Positions 1 through 6,284 of a stretch of 9,083 nucleotides of DNA are shown piece by piece; position 1 is the stretch's first letter; each line of letters opens with the position of its first letter. The DNA lies in assembly GCA_946481585.1 (NCBI GenBank), contig CAMLOF010000107.1, positions 1-9,083 on the forward strand, read 5' to 3'. The stretch comes from an uncultured Macromonas sp. Its GTDB lineage: Bacteria > Pseudomonadota > Gammaproteobacteria > Burkholderiales > Burkholderiaceae. The notes beneath the pieces were generated by a model. It made no database searches. It worked only from the letters and a program-made list of their open reading frames with translations, and was not told the origin of the DNA. Both the position numbers and the translations under genes were made by a program.

Positions 1-158
1 CGGTGAACCAGCTGGACCAGATGACGCAGCAGAACGCGGCCCTGGTGGAGCAAAGCGCAGCGGCTGCCGAGAACTTGAAAGATCAGGCCGCATCGCTGAT
101 GCAGGCCTTGGCGATGTTTGGCGGCTCAGGAGCCGTGGGGCGCCTGAGTTTGCGCTGA
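1..158 (+). CDS. Methyl-accepting chemotaxis protein, C-terminal end (partial)
   Basis: This is the 3' end of a chemoreceptor gene whose beginning lies left of the window. The reading frame uses codons from base 3 and stops at TGA 156-158, leaving 51 visible codons. The residues include VNQLDQMTQQNAALVEQSAA followed by a helical stretch and a short tail ending GRLSLR. The Q/N/A-rich heptad pattern with NAALVEQSAAA is the usual C-terminal end of the MCP cytoplasmic coiled-coil signalling domain, in the methylation-helix region of the returning strand. Such receptors signal through CheW and CheA to the flagellar motor. No C-terminal pentapeptide of the NWETF type, used to tether CheR, is present. 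The sensory domain and ligand are out of view, so no specific receptor name can be given. The gene is convergent with rplY. Confidence 0.88.
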   Translation, partial: VNQLDQMTQQNAALVEQSAAAAENLKDQAASLMQALAMFGGSGAVGRLSLR

Positions 159-162
159 ACCC

Positions 163-198
163 AAAAAGCAAAAGGCCCACCGAGGTGAGCCTTTTGCT
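163..198 (-). terminator. Intrinsic terminator of the rplY end of the operon, shared with the convergent chemoreceptor gene
   Basis: A perfect 10-bp stem pairs AGCAAAAGGC (167-176) with GCCTTTTGCT (189-198). Past one C/A mismatch an inner CAC/GTG pairing closes a 4-base loop. Read on the minus strand, the hairpin is followed directly by a run of T (complement of 163-167), the classical rho-independent arrangement. It begins 13 bases after the rplY stop codon. On the plus strand the hairpin starts 8 bases after the chemoreceptor stop but has no T run beyond it, so it should work best for the minus strand. Confidence 0.85.
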
Positions 199-211
199 GT
201 GCAAGGAAGAA

Positions 212-835
212 TTACTTCTTCTTCTTGCCTTTCTTGTCGTCGGCAGCGGCAGCGACCGGCGCAGCGATCACTTCCTCGACCGGCTCCACCACGGTAGCGA
301 TGGTGGGGTTCGGCTTGCCGTGGGTCACCAGCTTGATGCCAGCGGCCAGTTGCAGGTCGTTGGCGTGGATGCTCTGACCCTTGGTCACATTGCCCAGGTC
401 GACTTCGATGAACTCAGGCAGTTTGATGGCCAGGCACTCGATTTCCACTTCGGTCACGATGTGGTTGATCACGCACTTGTCCTGCTTCACAGCGGGGGAG
501 TTGTCGGCGTTCACGAAGTGCAGGGGCACCTTCTTGTGCAGACGGGTGGTTTCGTCCACGCGCTGGAAGTCCACGTGCAGGACCAGGGGCTTGAACGGGT
601 GGTACTGCACGTCACGCAGCAGAACCTTCTCGACCTTGCCGCCGAGTTCCATGTCGAGGATGGAAGCGTGGAAAGCCTCTTTCTTCAGGGCATGCCACAG
701 GGCGTTGTGGTCCAGCTCGATGGTGGCGGGGGCAACGTTGCCACCGAAAACGATACCGGGCGTGCGGCCGGTGTTGCGCAGGCGGCGGCTCGCACCCGTG
801 CCCTGCTTGGCGCGCTCAAAAGCGACGAATTGCAT
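212..835 (-). CDS. rplY: 50S ribosomal protein L25 (TL5/CTC long form)
   Basis: This encodes a 207-residue L25 of the long TL5/CTC type, which binds 5S rRNA at the central protuberance of the large subunit. Residues 1-91 are the L25 domain, opening [20 protein letters not shown] and including the conserved RTPGIVFGG segment. Residues 97-183 form the second beta-rich domain absent from the short enterobacterial form of roughly 95 residues. The tail (184-207) is Ala/Val/Glu-rich and ends in a lysine run, KKGKKKK. The ATG at 833-835 is chosen because GGAGT lies 6 bases upstream on the minus strand (842-846) and the protein then begins where the family begins. The in-frame ATG at 922 would add 29 residues read through two RNA hairpins. 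It is the last gene of the prs-side operon and is followed by an intrinsic terminator. Confidence 0.96.
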   Translation of the reverse strand: MQFVAFERAKQGTGASRRLRNTGRTPGIVFGGNVAPATIELDHNALWHALKKEAFHASILDMELGGKVEKVLLRDVQYHPFKPLVLHVDFQRVDETTRLHKKVPLHFVNADNSPAVKQDKCVINHIVTEVEIECLAIKLPEFIEVDLGNVTKGQSIHANDLQLAAGIKLVTHGKPNPTIATVVEPVEEVIAAPVAAAADDKKGKKKK

Positions 836-852
836 GGTTTTACTCCATTGTG

Positions 853-878
853 GGGGCCTGCCGCGACCAGCGGGCCCC
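853..878 (-). promoter_or_regulatory. Hairpin in the rplY leader, next to the ribosome binding site
   Basis: On the minus strand GGGGCC (878-873) can pair perfectly with GGCCCC (858-853). Two further G-C pairs lie inside a single C/A mismatch. The structure ends 6 bases before the GGAGT ribosome binding site of rplY (846-842). It has no T run and so is not itself a terminator. Its place in the leader of a ribosomal-protein gene fits a role in translation control or mRNA stability, but that is inference from position and pairing only. Confidence 0.4.
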
Positions 879-884
879 AAACTT

Positions 885-919
885 AAAAAGCGCCCCTCGG
901 CCAAAACGGCTTGGGGCGC
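885..919 (-). terminator. Terminator-like hairpin between prs and rplY
   Basis: On the minus strand GCGCCCC (919-913) pairs perfectly with GGGGCGC (896-890). Inside it a small GCC/GGC pairing encloses a T-rich loop. Five T (889-885) follow at once. This has all the parts of a rho-independent terminator and starts 30 bases after the prs stop codon. rplY lies a further 50 bases on in the same direction, so the element would either end prs transcripts outright or lower readthrough into rplY. I found no convincing sigma-70 promoter between this hairpin and rplY, which makes partial readthrough or attenuation the simpler reading. Confidence 0.7.
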
Positions 920-948
920 CACGACATGTTGCCGTCAGGAAAGTGGCC

Positions 949-1935
949 TCAGGCCGCGCTCTCCTGATCAGCGAACAAACTCATCACCGACTCACCGCTG
1001 GCAATACGCGCAATGGTTTCAGCCATCAGCGGTGCCACGGAAAGCTGGCGGATCTTCGAGCAGGCCTGTGCGGCCTGGCTCAGGGGAATGGTGTTGGTGA
1101 CCACCACCTCGTCGAGCGCGTCGCCTTTGGCGATGCGGTCGATGGCGGGGCCAGAGAAAATGGGGTGCGTGCAGTAGGCATACACCTTCTTGGCGCCACG
1201 TTCCTTCAGCACTTCGGCGGCTTTCACCAGCGTGCCTGCGGTGTCAATCATGTCGTCCATGATCACGCAGTTGCGGCCTTCGATGTCGCCGATGACGTGC
1301 ATGACTTCGGACACGTTCGCCTTGGGGCGGCGCTTGTCGATGATGGCCATGTCGCAATTCAACTGCTTGGCCAGAGCACGTGCACGCACCACACCGCCAA
1401 CGTCGGGTGACACCACCAGCAGGTCGGGGTAGCTCTTGGCGCGCAGGTCGCCCAGCAGCACGGGGGACGCGTAGATGTTGTCCACCGGGATGTCGAAGAA
1501 GCCCTGGATCTGGTCGGCGTGCAGGTCCATGGTCAGCACGCGGTCCACACCCACAGCCTGCAGCATGTTGGCCACCACCTTGGCGGAAATAGGCACACGG
1601 CTGGAGCGCGGGCGGCGGTCCTGGCGGGCGTAACCGAAATATGGAATGACTGCAGAGATGCGAGCAGCGGAAGCACGCTTCAGGGCATCGACCATGATGA
1701 TGAGTTCCATGAGGTTCTCATTGGTCGGTGCGCAGGTGGACTGGATCACGAAAACGTCACGAGCACGGACGTTCTGTGTGATCTCGACGGTGACTTCACC
1801 GTCAGAGAAACGACCAACATTGGCCGCACCCAGCGTGGTGCCGAGGTGATGTGCGATTTCAGCGGCCAGTACCGGGTTTGCGTTACCGGTAAAGATCATG
1901 AAATCCGGTGCTTGCACTGGCGTGGAAATTTGCAT
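949..1935 (-). CDS. prs: Ribose-phosphate pyrophosphokinase (PRPP synthetase)
   Basis: Prs makes 5-phosphoribosyl 1-pyrophosphate from ribose 5-phosphate and ATP. PRPP is the precursor for purines, pyrimidines, histidine, tryptophan and NAD. The 328-residue product is a full class I enzyme. It shows the FSDGEV segment (43-48), the ATP-site stretch [10 protein letters not shown] (104-113), the [12 protein letters not shown] segment with His139, the flexible loop KRRPKAN (201-207), and the PRPP-binding signature [12 protein letters not shown] (224-235). The ATG at 1935 gives a slightly longer N-terminus than in E. coli. A second in-frame ATG at residue 13 (MIFTGNAN) would give a shorter one. 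Neither has a strong ribosome binding site; only GGGT is present upstream of the first. The start lies 27 bases from the 3' end of the tRNA-Gln gene, so the two are almost certainly co-transcribed. A terminator-like hairpin follows the stop. Confidence 0.97.
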   Translation of the reverse strand: MQISTPVQAPDFMIFTGNANPVLAAEIAHHLGTTLGAANVGRFSDGEVTVEITQNVRARDVFVIQSTCAPTNENLMELIIMVDALKRASAARISAVIPYFGYARQDRRPRSSRVPISAKVVANMLQAVGVDRVLTMDLHADQIQGFFDIPVDNIYASPVLLGDLRAKSYPDLLVVSPDVGGVVRARALAKQLNCDMAIIDKRRPKANVSEVMHVIGDIEGRNCVIMDDMIDTAGTLVKAAEVLKERGAKKVYAYCTHPIFSGPAIDRIAKGDALDEVVVTNTIPLSQAAQACSKIRQLSVAPLMAETIARIASGESVMSLFADQESAA

Positions 1936-1962
1936 GAGATACCCGGCGCAGGAAAAATATTT

Positions 1963-2039
1963 TGGCAGGGGAGGAAGGACTCGAACCCTCGCATGCCGGA
2001 ATCAAAATCCGGTGCCTTAACCAACTTGGCGACTCCCCT
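1963..2039 (-). tRNA. tRNA-Gln (anticodon UUG)
   Basis: Read on the minus strand, 77 bases fold as a complete cloverleaf. The acceptor stem AGGGGAG/CTCCCCT is perfect. The D arm closes with GCC/GGC. The anticodon stem CCGGA/TCCGG holds the loop TTTTGAT with anticodon TTG at positions 34-36. The T arm has a GAGGG/CCTTC stem with one G-U pair and the loop TTCGAGT. Discriminator G and an encoded CCA (1963-1965) complete the 3' end. The weak first pair (A-U) is in keeping with glutamine tRNAs. The gene lies between ispE and prs in the same direction with no terminator on either side, so it is probably released from a longer mRNA by RNase P and 3' processing. Confidence 0.97.
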
Positions 2040-2079
2040 ACACTGGTTCGCTGCTGACGCAACGCACCGAATGCAGTAC

Positions 2080-2101
2080 TTGCTCATCTCGTTTTGAGCA
2101 A
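2080..2101. repeat. Short inverted repeat between ispE and tRNA-Gln
   Basis: TTGCTC (2080-2085) and GAGCAA (2096-2101) form a perfect 6-bp inverted repeat with a 10-base spacer, in the 80-base gap between the ispE stop and the tRNA 5' end. No T run follows on either strand, so it is not a normal intrinsic terminator. The gap holds no clear promoter either. It may be a processing structure ahead of the tRNA or simply chance. Confidence 0.3.
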
Positions 2102-2119
2102 CGCCCGGTATTGTAACCG

Positions 2120-3019
2120 TTAACGCCACCCAATCAGAGGATGCTCATTCAAATTGCTGCAAATTTTTGATTGCCAGCCTGGGGGCAGATCGGACGTATC
2201 CGGCATCTGCATGAATCCCCTGGGAATTCTGGCAAACAAAGCACTGCCTGAGCCTGTCATTCGCCCGTTCAAACCCCGGGCTTGCAACCAGCTCAGCCCC
2301 TGATCGATGTCAGGGCACAGGGCCTTCGCAACAGGCTGCAAGTCGTTGTGCCCGAATCCGTAGATTCGTTGCTCCATTTCAGGCTGGTTAGGCATTGAAA
2401 TGTCGTTTGCAGCAAAGTCTGCCATTGTAGCGTGCTTTGCGGCTCTTTGCAAATCCGGGCTCGAAAAAATTTTCGGTGTTGACGCGCCAGTGGGGGGCTT
2501 CACCACAAGAAAGCGTGCCGGGGGAAGTTCCAGCGGGTGCAGTTGTTCGCCAATGCCTTCTACCCAGGCGTTGCGGCCGCCTAGAAAGAAGGGCACATCA
2601 GCCCCCAGTGCCAACCCTAGGGGCAGCAGCTTTTCCAGAGGCCAGTGCAGACTCCACAGTTGGTTGAGTGCCAGCAGCGTGCTGGCGGCGTCGGTGGAGC
2701 CGCCGCCCATACCTGCTTCCACGGGAATGCGCTTGTCCAGTGCAATGTGCGCCCCCAGCGTGCAGCCGCTTGCTTGCTGCAAGGCCCTTGCCGCGCGCAC
2801 TACCAGGTCGTTGCCAGGCAGCGGGGGTGCCGTCGAGTTCAGGTCTTCCCGGCTGATCTGGCCATCGTCGCGAAGCTCAAAGTGCAGAGTGTCTGCCCAA
2901 TCGATCAGCATGAAGACCGATTGCAGCAGGTGGTAGCCGTCCTCGCGCCTGCCCACGATATGCAGGAACAGATTGAGCTTGGCTGGAGCGGGAACGTCGA
3001 GGAGTTGGCGCAACGTCAT
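2120..3019 (-). CDS. ispE: 4-diphosphocytidyl-2-C-methyl-D-erythritol kinase
   Basis: IspE is the GHMP-superfamily kinase that phosphorylates 4-diphosphocytidyl-2-C-methylerythritol with ATP in the non-mevalonate (MEP) isoprenoid pathway, in the cytoplasm. The 299-residue protein shows the family landmarks in order. The substrate-binding segment PAPAKLNLFLHIVGRREDGYH has Lys14. The ATP-binding glycine loop is EAGMGGGSTDAAS (101-113). The catalytic Asp141 is in GADVPFF. The C-terminal GHMP motif is MTGSGSA (254-260). The ATG at 3017-3019 starts just before the first conserved block and lies 6 bases after the lolB stop. No strong ribosome binding site is visible, so translation is likely coupled to lolB. 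The stop (TAA, 2120-2122) is followed by an 80-base gap before tRNA-Gln. Length and motifs indicate an intact gene. Confidence 0.96.
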   Translation of the reverse strand: MTLRQLLDVPAPAKLNLFLHIVGRREDGYHLLQSVFMLIDWADTLHFELRDDGQISREDLNSTAPPLPGNDLVVRAARALQQASGCTLGAHIALDKRIPVEAGMGGGSTDAASTLLALNQLWSLHWPLEKLLPLGLALGADVPFFLGGRNAWVEGIGEQLHPLELPPARFLVVKPPTGASTPKIFSSPDLQRAAKHATMADFAANDISMPNQPEMEQRIYGFGHNDLQPVAKALCPDIDQGLSWLQARGLNGRMTGSGSALFARIPRGFMQMPDTSDLPPGWQSKICSNLNEHPLIGWR

Positions 3020-3025
3020 GGCGGT

Positions 3026-3526
3026 TTACTGGAATACGACGCGCAAGCGCGCACCGGGCAAAGGGTGCAGGCGGCGCGCGCTCAGGCGGCCTTGCGGGTG
3101 TTGCGTCAGGTCCACTTCCCAGCCATCCAGTGACGTGGGCTCACCTCGAAGCCAATCGAACAGCGGCGCTATTGGCAATGCGGTGCCTGTGAGTTCGGTG
3201 GTCAAGCTCGCCATGTCGGGGTATTGGCGGGTTTCGTCCCCGCGTTGCAGCGTAGCGCCCTGGCTGGACCACGTTGCACTGGCCACCGTCTGGCCGAAGG
3301 GCGAGAAGAGTTTGATCTCTCCGCGAGCGGCGTTTCCAGCGAGTTCGAAGCCTGCGGAGTAGTTTTGGGGAGGGTCGCCGTCGAGCTGCAGATTGAGCCT
3401 GCCAGACCACCAGTCGGCAGCCCCGGGCGCGGGGGCTGGTGGGGTTGCACACCCTGCGAGCCAGATGGCGGGTGGCAGCACTGCGATGGACAGGAAGCGG
3501 CGTCGGCCGACGGCGCGATTCGTCAT
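3026..3526 (-). CDS. lolB: Outer-membrane lipoprotein insertion factor LolB
   Basis: LolB is the outer-membrane receptor that takes lipoproteins from the periplasmic carrier LolA and inserts them into the outer membrane; it is itself a lipoprotein. The 166-residue precursor has a hydrophobic signal ending in the lipobox LAGC with the acylated cysteine at position 26. A Pro/Ala-rich linker and a beta-rich domain follow, with the segments IKLFSPFGQTVA and PLFDWLRGEP that fit the LolB fold. The mature protein is shorter than in E. coli. The assignment leans partly on its place directly upstream of ispE, the classical lolB-ispE-prs order. Its start codon overlaps the stop of the upstream TPR gene in an ATGA (3523-3526), indicating translational coupling. 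The signal contains GRRRFLS, close to a twin-arginine motif, although Lol-type lipoproteins usually use Sec. Confidence 0.88.
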   Translation of the reverse strand: MTNRAVGRRRFLSIAVLPPAIWLAGCATPPAPAPGAADWWSGRLNLQLDGDPPQNYSAGFELAGNAARGEIKLFSPFGQTVASATWSSQGATLQRGDETRQYPDMASLTTELTGTALPIAPLFDWLRGEPTSLDGWEVDLTQHPQGRLSARRLHPLPGARLRVVFQ

Positions 3527-5361
3527 GGTTTGACGTTCAGGCGGCGCAAGGTGGAAAGCAGGGTCTCGTTCTCAGGGTTCAAGAGAAGCCCTTCGCGCCA
3601 AACCTTGAGAGCATCTTCGCGCTGGCCTTTGGCCCAGTGGACCTCTCCCAGGTGGGCGGCGATCTCGGCGTCGGGCCGACGTCGGTAGGCGTCTTGCAGA
3701 ATGCGCAGGGCTTCTGGCAGATTGCCCATGCGAAATTCCACCCAACCCAGGCTGTCCAGGATGAATGGATCGTTCGGCGTAGCCCGCAACGCCTGCTGGA
3801 TGAGTGCTTTCGCCTCGGGCAGGCGAACGTTGCGGTCGGCCAGCGAATAACCCAGTGCGTTGTAGGCGTGGTGGTAGTCTGGCTTGCGGGCAATCAGTTC
3901 GCGCAGCAGCCGTTCCATTTCATCGGGGCGCCCGGCTTTTTCAGCAGCCATGGCTTGTTCGTAGACCAGATCGGCGTCGTCCGGGAAGCGTTTGACGGCT
4001 TCGGCATAGACCTCCGACGCCGCCTGGTGCATGCCCTGGTCGCGCAATAGCTGGGCTTCTGCCAGCAATTTGCGGCGCGAGTCATCCGGGCTGCGCTCGG
4101 GCTGCTGGCGCAGCAGCGCCCGTGCTTCATCTACTTTTCCTTGTCGCGCCAGCATGGCGGCACGCCTGAGCTGGGTGCTCAGGATGTCCTGGCCGTCTTC
4201 AATTCGGTCCAACCAGGCGTTGGCAGCTGCGTAGTCCTTGCGTTGCTCTGCCATCTGCGCAAGTTGAAGGAAGGCTTGGGTTTGCCCCCGACGGGTAGCG
4301 TCGGCAGGCAGTTCACGGGCCAGGACCAGATACTGTTCGAGTGACGCCTGTGCCGCGTCGTACAACCGTTCCTGGAATTGCAGGGTGCCCTGCAGCAGCC
4401 ACGCATCTGCAAGCGTGGGGTCTTGCTGGATGACTGTGGCAATTTCCTGTCTGGCAGGGCCGTATTGGCGCTGATCAATCAACGCACGGATGAAGCCCAG
4501 GTGCAGGGGGCGTTGGGCGTCGCGCCCGTTGCGTTCCAGAAAACTGCGCACCAGGGCCTCGGCGCCAGGCTGGTCGCGTTCCATCAGTTCCAGGCCCAGA
4601 ACGGCGGGCATCACGGCCTTGCTGTCCGCTGCCATGGCCTGTTTGGCAGAAGCGAGGGCGTCAGCATTGTTTTGCTGATCGAGTTGCATGCGGCCCAGGC
4701 TGGTCCATGCAGCCGAGGCTGTGGAAGGGTCCGCAAGAAAGGGTTGCAGCGCGGTACGGGCGGCCTGCAAGGCAGCGTCCTTGTCGCTGGTGCGTGCCAG
4801 TGTCTGCGGTATGGCACCGATCACGTCTGCGCGCCGTTCCGGGGGGGCAAGCTGAATCAGCGTGCGCAGCGTTTGCGTGATTTCGGCAGGCCGGTTGAGG
4901 GCGAGCAGAATCTGCAAAACGTAACGGTGGGGCTCGTCGGACCGGGGGTGCGCCGCGGCCCAGTCGCGCGCGGCGCTTAGGGCGGCGTTGCCAGCACGGC
5001 CCTGCAAAGCGATTTCAACGGCTCTGCGGTAGAGCTCCTCGCGTTGCGTCTTGCGTGCGGCATCGAGCACCAGTGAGTAGGCAGGCCCTGGCTCTTCGTT
5101 GCGCAGATGCATCTCGCCCAGCAGTAGCTGGTAGAACAGCTCTGCATCTATTTCAGAGTTGGCGACAGGCGGGGCAGGCAACGCTGGCGCATCTTGGGCT
5201 TTCGCCTGCAAAGGCCAAAGCACGGAGAGCGTCAGGGCGAGCGCCGCGACTGCAACAGGCCGCAAGGTGCTGCGCCGATGTGAAGGGTTGCTGGCCGGGG
5301 CCGAAGTACCGGGGCGAGCCAGCTGGACACCGCGGGCTAGGTGAAGGGCAAGCGCGTGCAT
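3523..5361 (-). CDS. Secreted tetratricopeptide-repeat protein
   Basis: This 612-residue protein is built almost wholly of TPR-like helix pairs, which normally act as scaffolds for protein-protein contacts. An Arg-containing N-terminal region leads to a hydrophobic segment (about residues 35-51) and a plausible signal peptidase I site after Ala55 (QAKA|QDAP), which points to the periplasm. The clearest repeats are near the C-terminus: about 499-532 (ALGYSLAD), 531-564 (LDSLGWVEFRMGNLPEAL) and 565-598 (HLGEVHWAKGQREDALKVW). The ATG at 5359-5361 is the last one before the signal. The reading frame stays open further upstream, but that part is antisense to mutM. A TTG at 5265 would give a neater signal peptide (residue 33 onward) and cannot be excluded. 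A TPR gene upstream of lolB is also found in Pseudomonas, so a role in envelope biogenesis is reasonable, but the specific function is not known to me. Confidence 0.88.
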   Translation of the reverse strand: MHALALHLARGVQLARPGTSAPASNPSHRRSTLRPVAVAALALTLSVLWPLQAKAQDAPALPAPPVANSEIDAELFYQLLLGEMHLRNEEPGPAYSLVLDAARKTQREELYRRAVEIALQGRAGNAALSAARDWAAAHPRSDEPHRYVLQILLALNRPAEITQTLRTLIQLAPPERRADVIGAIPQTLARTSDKDAALQAARTALQPFLADPSTASAAWTSLGRMQLDQQNNADALASAKQAMAADSKAVMPAVLGLELMERDQPGAEALVRSFLERNGRDAQRPLHLGFIRALIDQRQYGPARQEIATVIQQDPTLADAWLLQGTLQFQERLYDAAQASLEQYLVLARELPADATRRGQTQAFLQLAQMAEQRKDYAAANAWLDRIEDGQDILSTQLRRAAMLARQGKVDEARALLRQQPERSPDDSRRKLLAEAQLLRDQGMHQAASEVYAEAVKRFPDDADLVYEQAMAAEKAGRPDEMERLLRELIARKPDYHHAYNALGYSLADRNVRLPEAKALIQQALRATPNDPFILDSLGWVEFRMGNLPEALRILQDAYRRRPDAEIAAHLGEVHWAKGQREDALKVWREGLLLNPENETLLSTLRRLNVKP

Positions 5362-5407
5362 TGGCCGATCATAATGGAAGCCCCGTAGTCTTACCCACTG
5401 CCAGAAC
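5362..5407. promoter_or_regulatory. 46-bp divergent promoter region between the TPR gene and mutM
   Basis: The only space between the two divergent genes is 46 bases, so promoters for both must lie here or inside the coding regions. The overlapping core GATCATAATG offers a -10-like CATAAT on the plus strand (5370-5375) and a -10-like TATGAT on the minus strand (5373-5368). I could not find a matching -35 at normal spacing for either. If the minus-strand -10 is used, transcription would start at about the A of the TPR ATG, giving a leaderless mRNA. Neither gene has a good ribosome binding site here. Confidence 0.35.
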
Positions 5408-6223
5408 ATGCCCGAATTGCCCGAAGTGGAGGTGACCCGACTGAGTTTTGCCGACCGCATCCGTGGGGCGGCTGTGAGAGCAGTACGCCTGGGCAAACCG
5501 CTGCGCTGGCCGCTGGGGGTGGAGCCCGCAACCTTGACCGGGCGACGGGTCCTGAGCGTGCGCCGCCGTGGCAAGTATCTGTTGATCGACCTGGACGAGG
5601 GCATTTTGCTTATGCACCTGGGCATGTCGGGCAGCGTGCAGTTTGCAGACCATCTGCCCCCTGCCGGGGTGCATGACCATTTTGATATGCAGACGAGCCA
5701 AGGCGTGTTGCGGCTCAACGATCCGCGCCGATTTGGTGCCGTGGTGTACGTGCAAGGCGAAAGCGACCCGCTGGCCGTGAAGCTGCTTGGTGGCCTGGGC
5801 GTTGAGCCTTTGACCGACGACTTTGAACCTGAGGCCTTTCACCGTGCCTTGCGCCAGCGCCAGGCCAGCATCAAGCAGGTGCTGATGGCGGGCGACATTG
5901 TGGTGGGGGTGGGCAACATTTATGCGTCCGAGGCGCTGTTCCTGGCGGGCATCAGGCCCACGGTGCGTGCCAACAGGCTCAGCCTGCCGCGCGTGCGCAA
6001 GCTGCACCAGGCCATACGCCAGGTGCTGGACAAGGCCTTGAATTCAGGCGGCAGCACGCTGCGCAACTTCTCGAACGCGCACGGGCAAAGCGGGCACTTC
6101 CAGCTGGAGGTGATGGTTTACGACCGGGCAGGCGAGCCTTGCCGGGTCTGCGGCACGCCGATACGCATGCTGCGTCAGGGGCAACGTTCCACCTTCTATT
6201 GCCCCCACTGCCAGAAGGCTTGA
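5408..6223 (+). CDS. mutM: Formamidopyrimidine-DNA glycosylase (8-oxoguanine glycosylase/AP lyase)
   Basis: MutM (Fpg) removes 8-oxoguanine and formamidopyrimidines opposite cytosine and then cleaves the abasic site by beta,delta-elimination. The 271-residue protein starts MPELPEVE, giving the catalytic Pro2 and Glu3 after methionine removal, which fixes the start at 5408. Lys56 in RRRGKYL matches the conserved lysine near position 57. The segment [21 protein letters not shown] is the helix-two-turn-helix DNA-binding element. The C-terminus is a zinc finger with Cys245, Cys248, Cys265 and Cys268 (C-x2-C-x16-C-x2-C), including Arg260 of the finger loop. All catalytic and metal residues are present. 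The gene is divergent from the TPR gene and is followed by a dynamin-like GTPase and then mutY, its partner in the GO system. A promoter for the next gene overlaps its stop codon. Confidence 0.98.
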   Translation: MPELPEVEVTRLSFADRIRGAAVRAVRLGKPLRWPLGVEPATLTGRRVLSVRRRGKYLLIDLDEGILLMHLGMSGSVQFADHLPPAGVHDHFDMQTSQGVLRLNDPRRFGAVVYVQGESDPLAVKLLGGLGVEPLTDDFEPEAFHRALRQRQASIKQVLMAGDIVVGVGNIYASEALFLAGIRPTVRANRLSLPRVRKLHQAIRQVLDKALNSGGSTLRNFSNAHGQSGHFQLEVMVYDRAGEPCRVCGTPIRMLRQGQRSTFYCPHCQKA

Positions 6224-6246
6224 AAAGCCGCCTGCGGTGCTATATT
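6220..6246 (+). promoter_or_regulatory. Predicted extended -10 promoter for the dynamin-like GTPase gene
   Basis: TGCTATATT at 6238-6246 combines an extended -10 TGn with TATATT, five of six bases of the sigma-70 consensus. TTGAAA (6220-6225), five of six bases of the -35 consensus, lies upstream at a short 15-base spacing and overlaps the mutM stop codon. Transcription would start near 6252-6254. This excludes the GTG at 6237 as the start codon for transcripts from this promoter and leaves the ATG codons at 6267, 6273 and 6285. Confidence 0.5.
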
Positions 6247-6276
6247 GGCCGCAGACCATACACACCATGAACATGC

Positions 6277-6280
6277 AGGG
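6277..6280 (+). promoter_or_regulatory. Ribosome binding site favouring the start at 6285
   Basis: AGGG lies 4 bases before the ATG at 6285, or 5 bases if AGG is taken as the core. The two earlier in-frame ATG codons (6267, 6273) have no purine-rich sequence at a suitable distance. This supports the 661-residue form beginning MSFNQEFDEHG. Confidence 0.5.
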
Positions 6281-6284
6281 CCCC

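Noticed and set aside
185..886. 233-codon open frame on the plus strand opposite rplY
   Set aside because: It is antisense to rplY, which is certain from its sequence; the frame begins inside the terminator and shows no family features.
836..922. N-terminal extension of L25 to the ATG at 922
   Set aside because: The extra 29 residues come from the hairpin-rich intergenic gap. The ATG at 835 has a good ribosome binding site and matches the normal L25 start.
2080..2101. Inverted repeat considered as a terminator for ispE
   Set aside because: The stem is only 6 bp with a 10-base loop and no T run follows on either strand, so it is listed only as a repeat.
1896..2129. 77-codon open frame on the minus strand across tRNA-Gln
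   Set aside because: It reads through the tRNA and into the prs start; most of it is tRNA sequence, so it is not a gene.
5362..5718. N-terminal extension of the TPR protein by 119 residues
   Set aside because: The extension is antisense to the conserved N-terminus of MutM and has no signal or TPR features; the ATG at 5361 leads into the signal peptide.
6237..6284. GTG start at 6237 or ATG at 6267/6273 for the GTPase
   Set aside because: The GTG lies within the predicted promoter. The two ATG codons lack a ribosome binding site, whereas 6285 has AGGG. The ATG at 6267 is not fully excluded.
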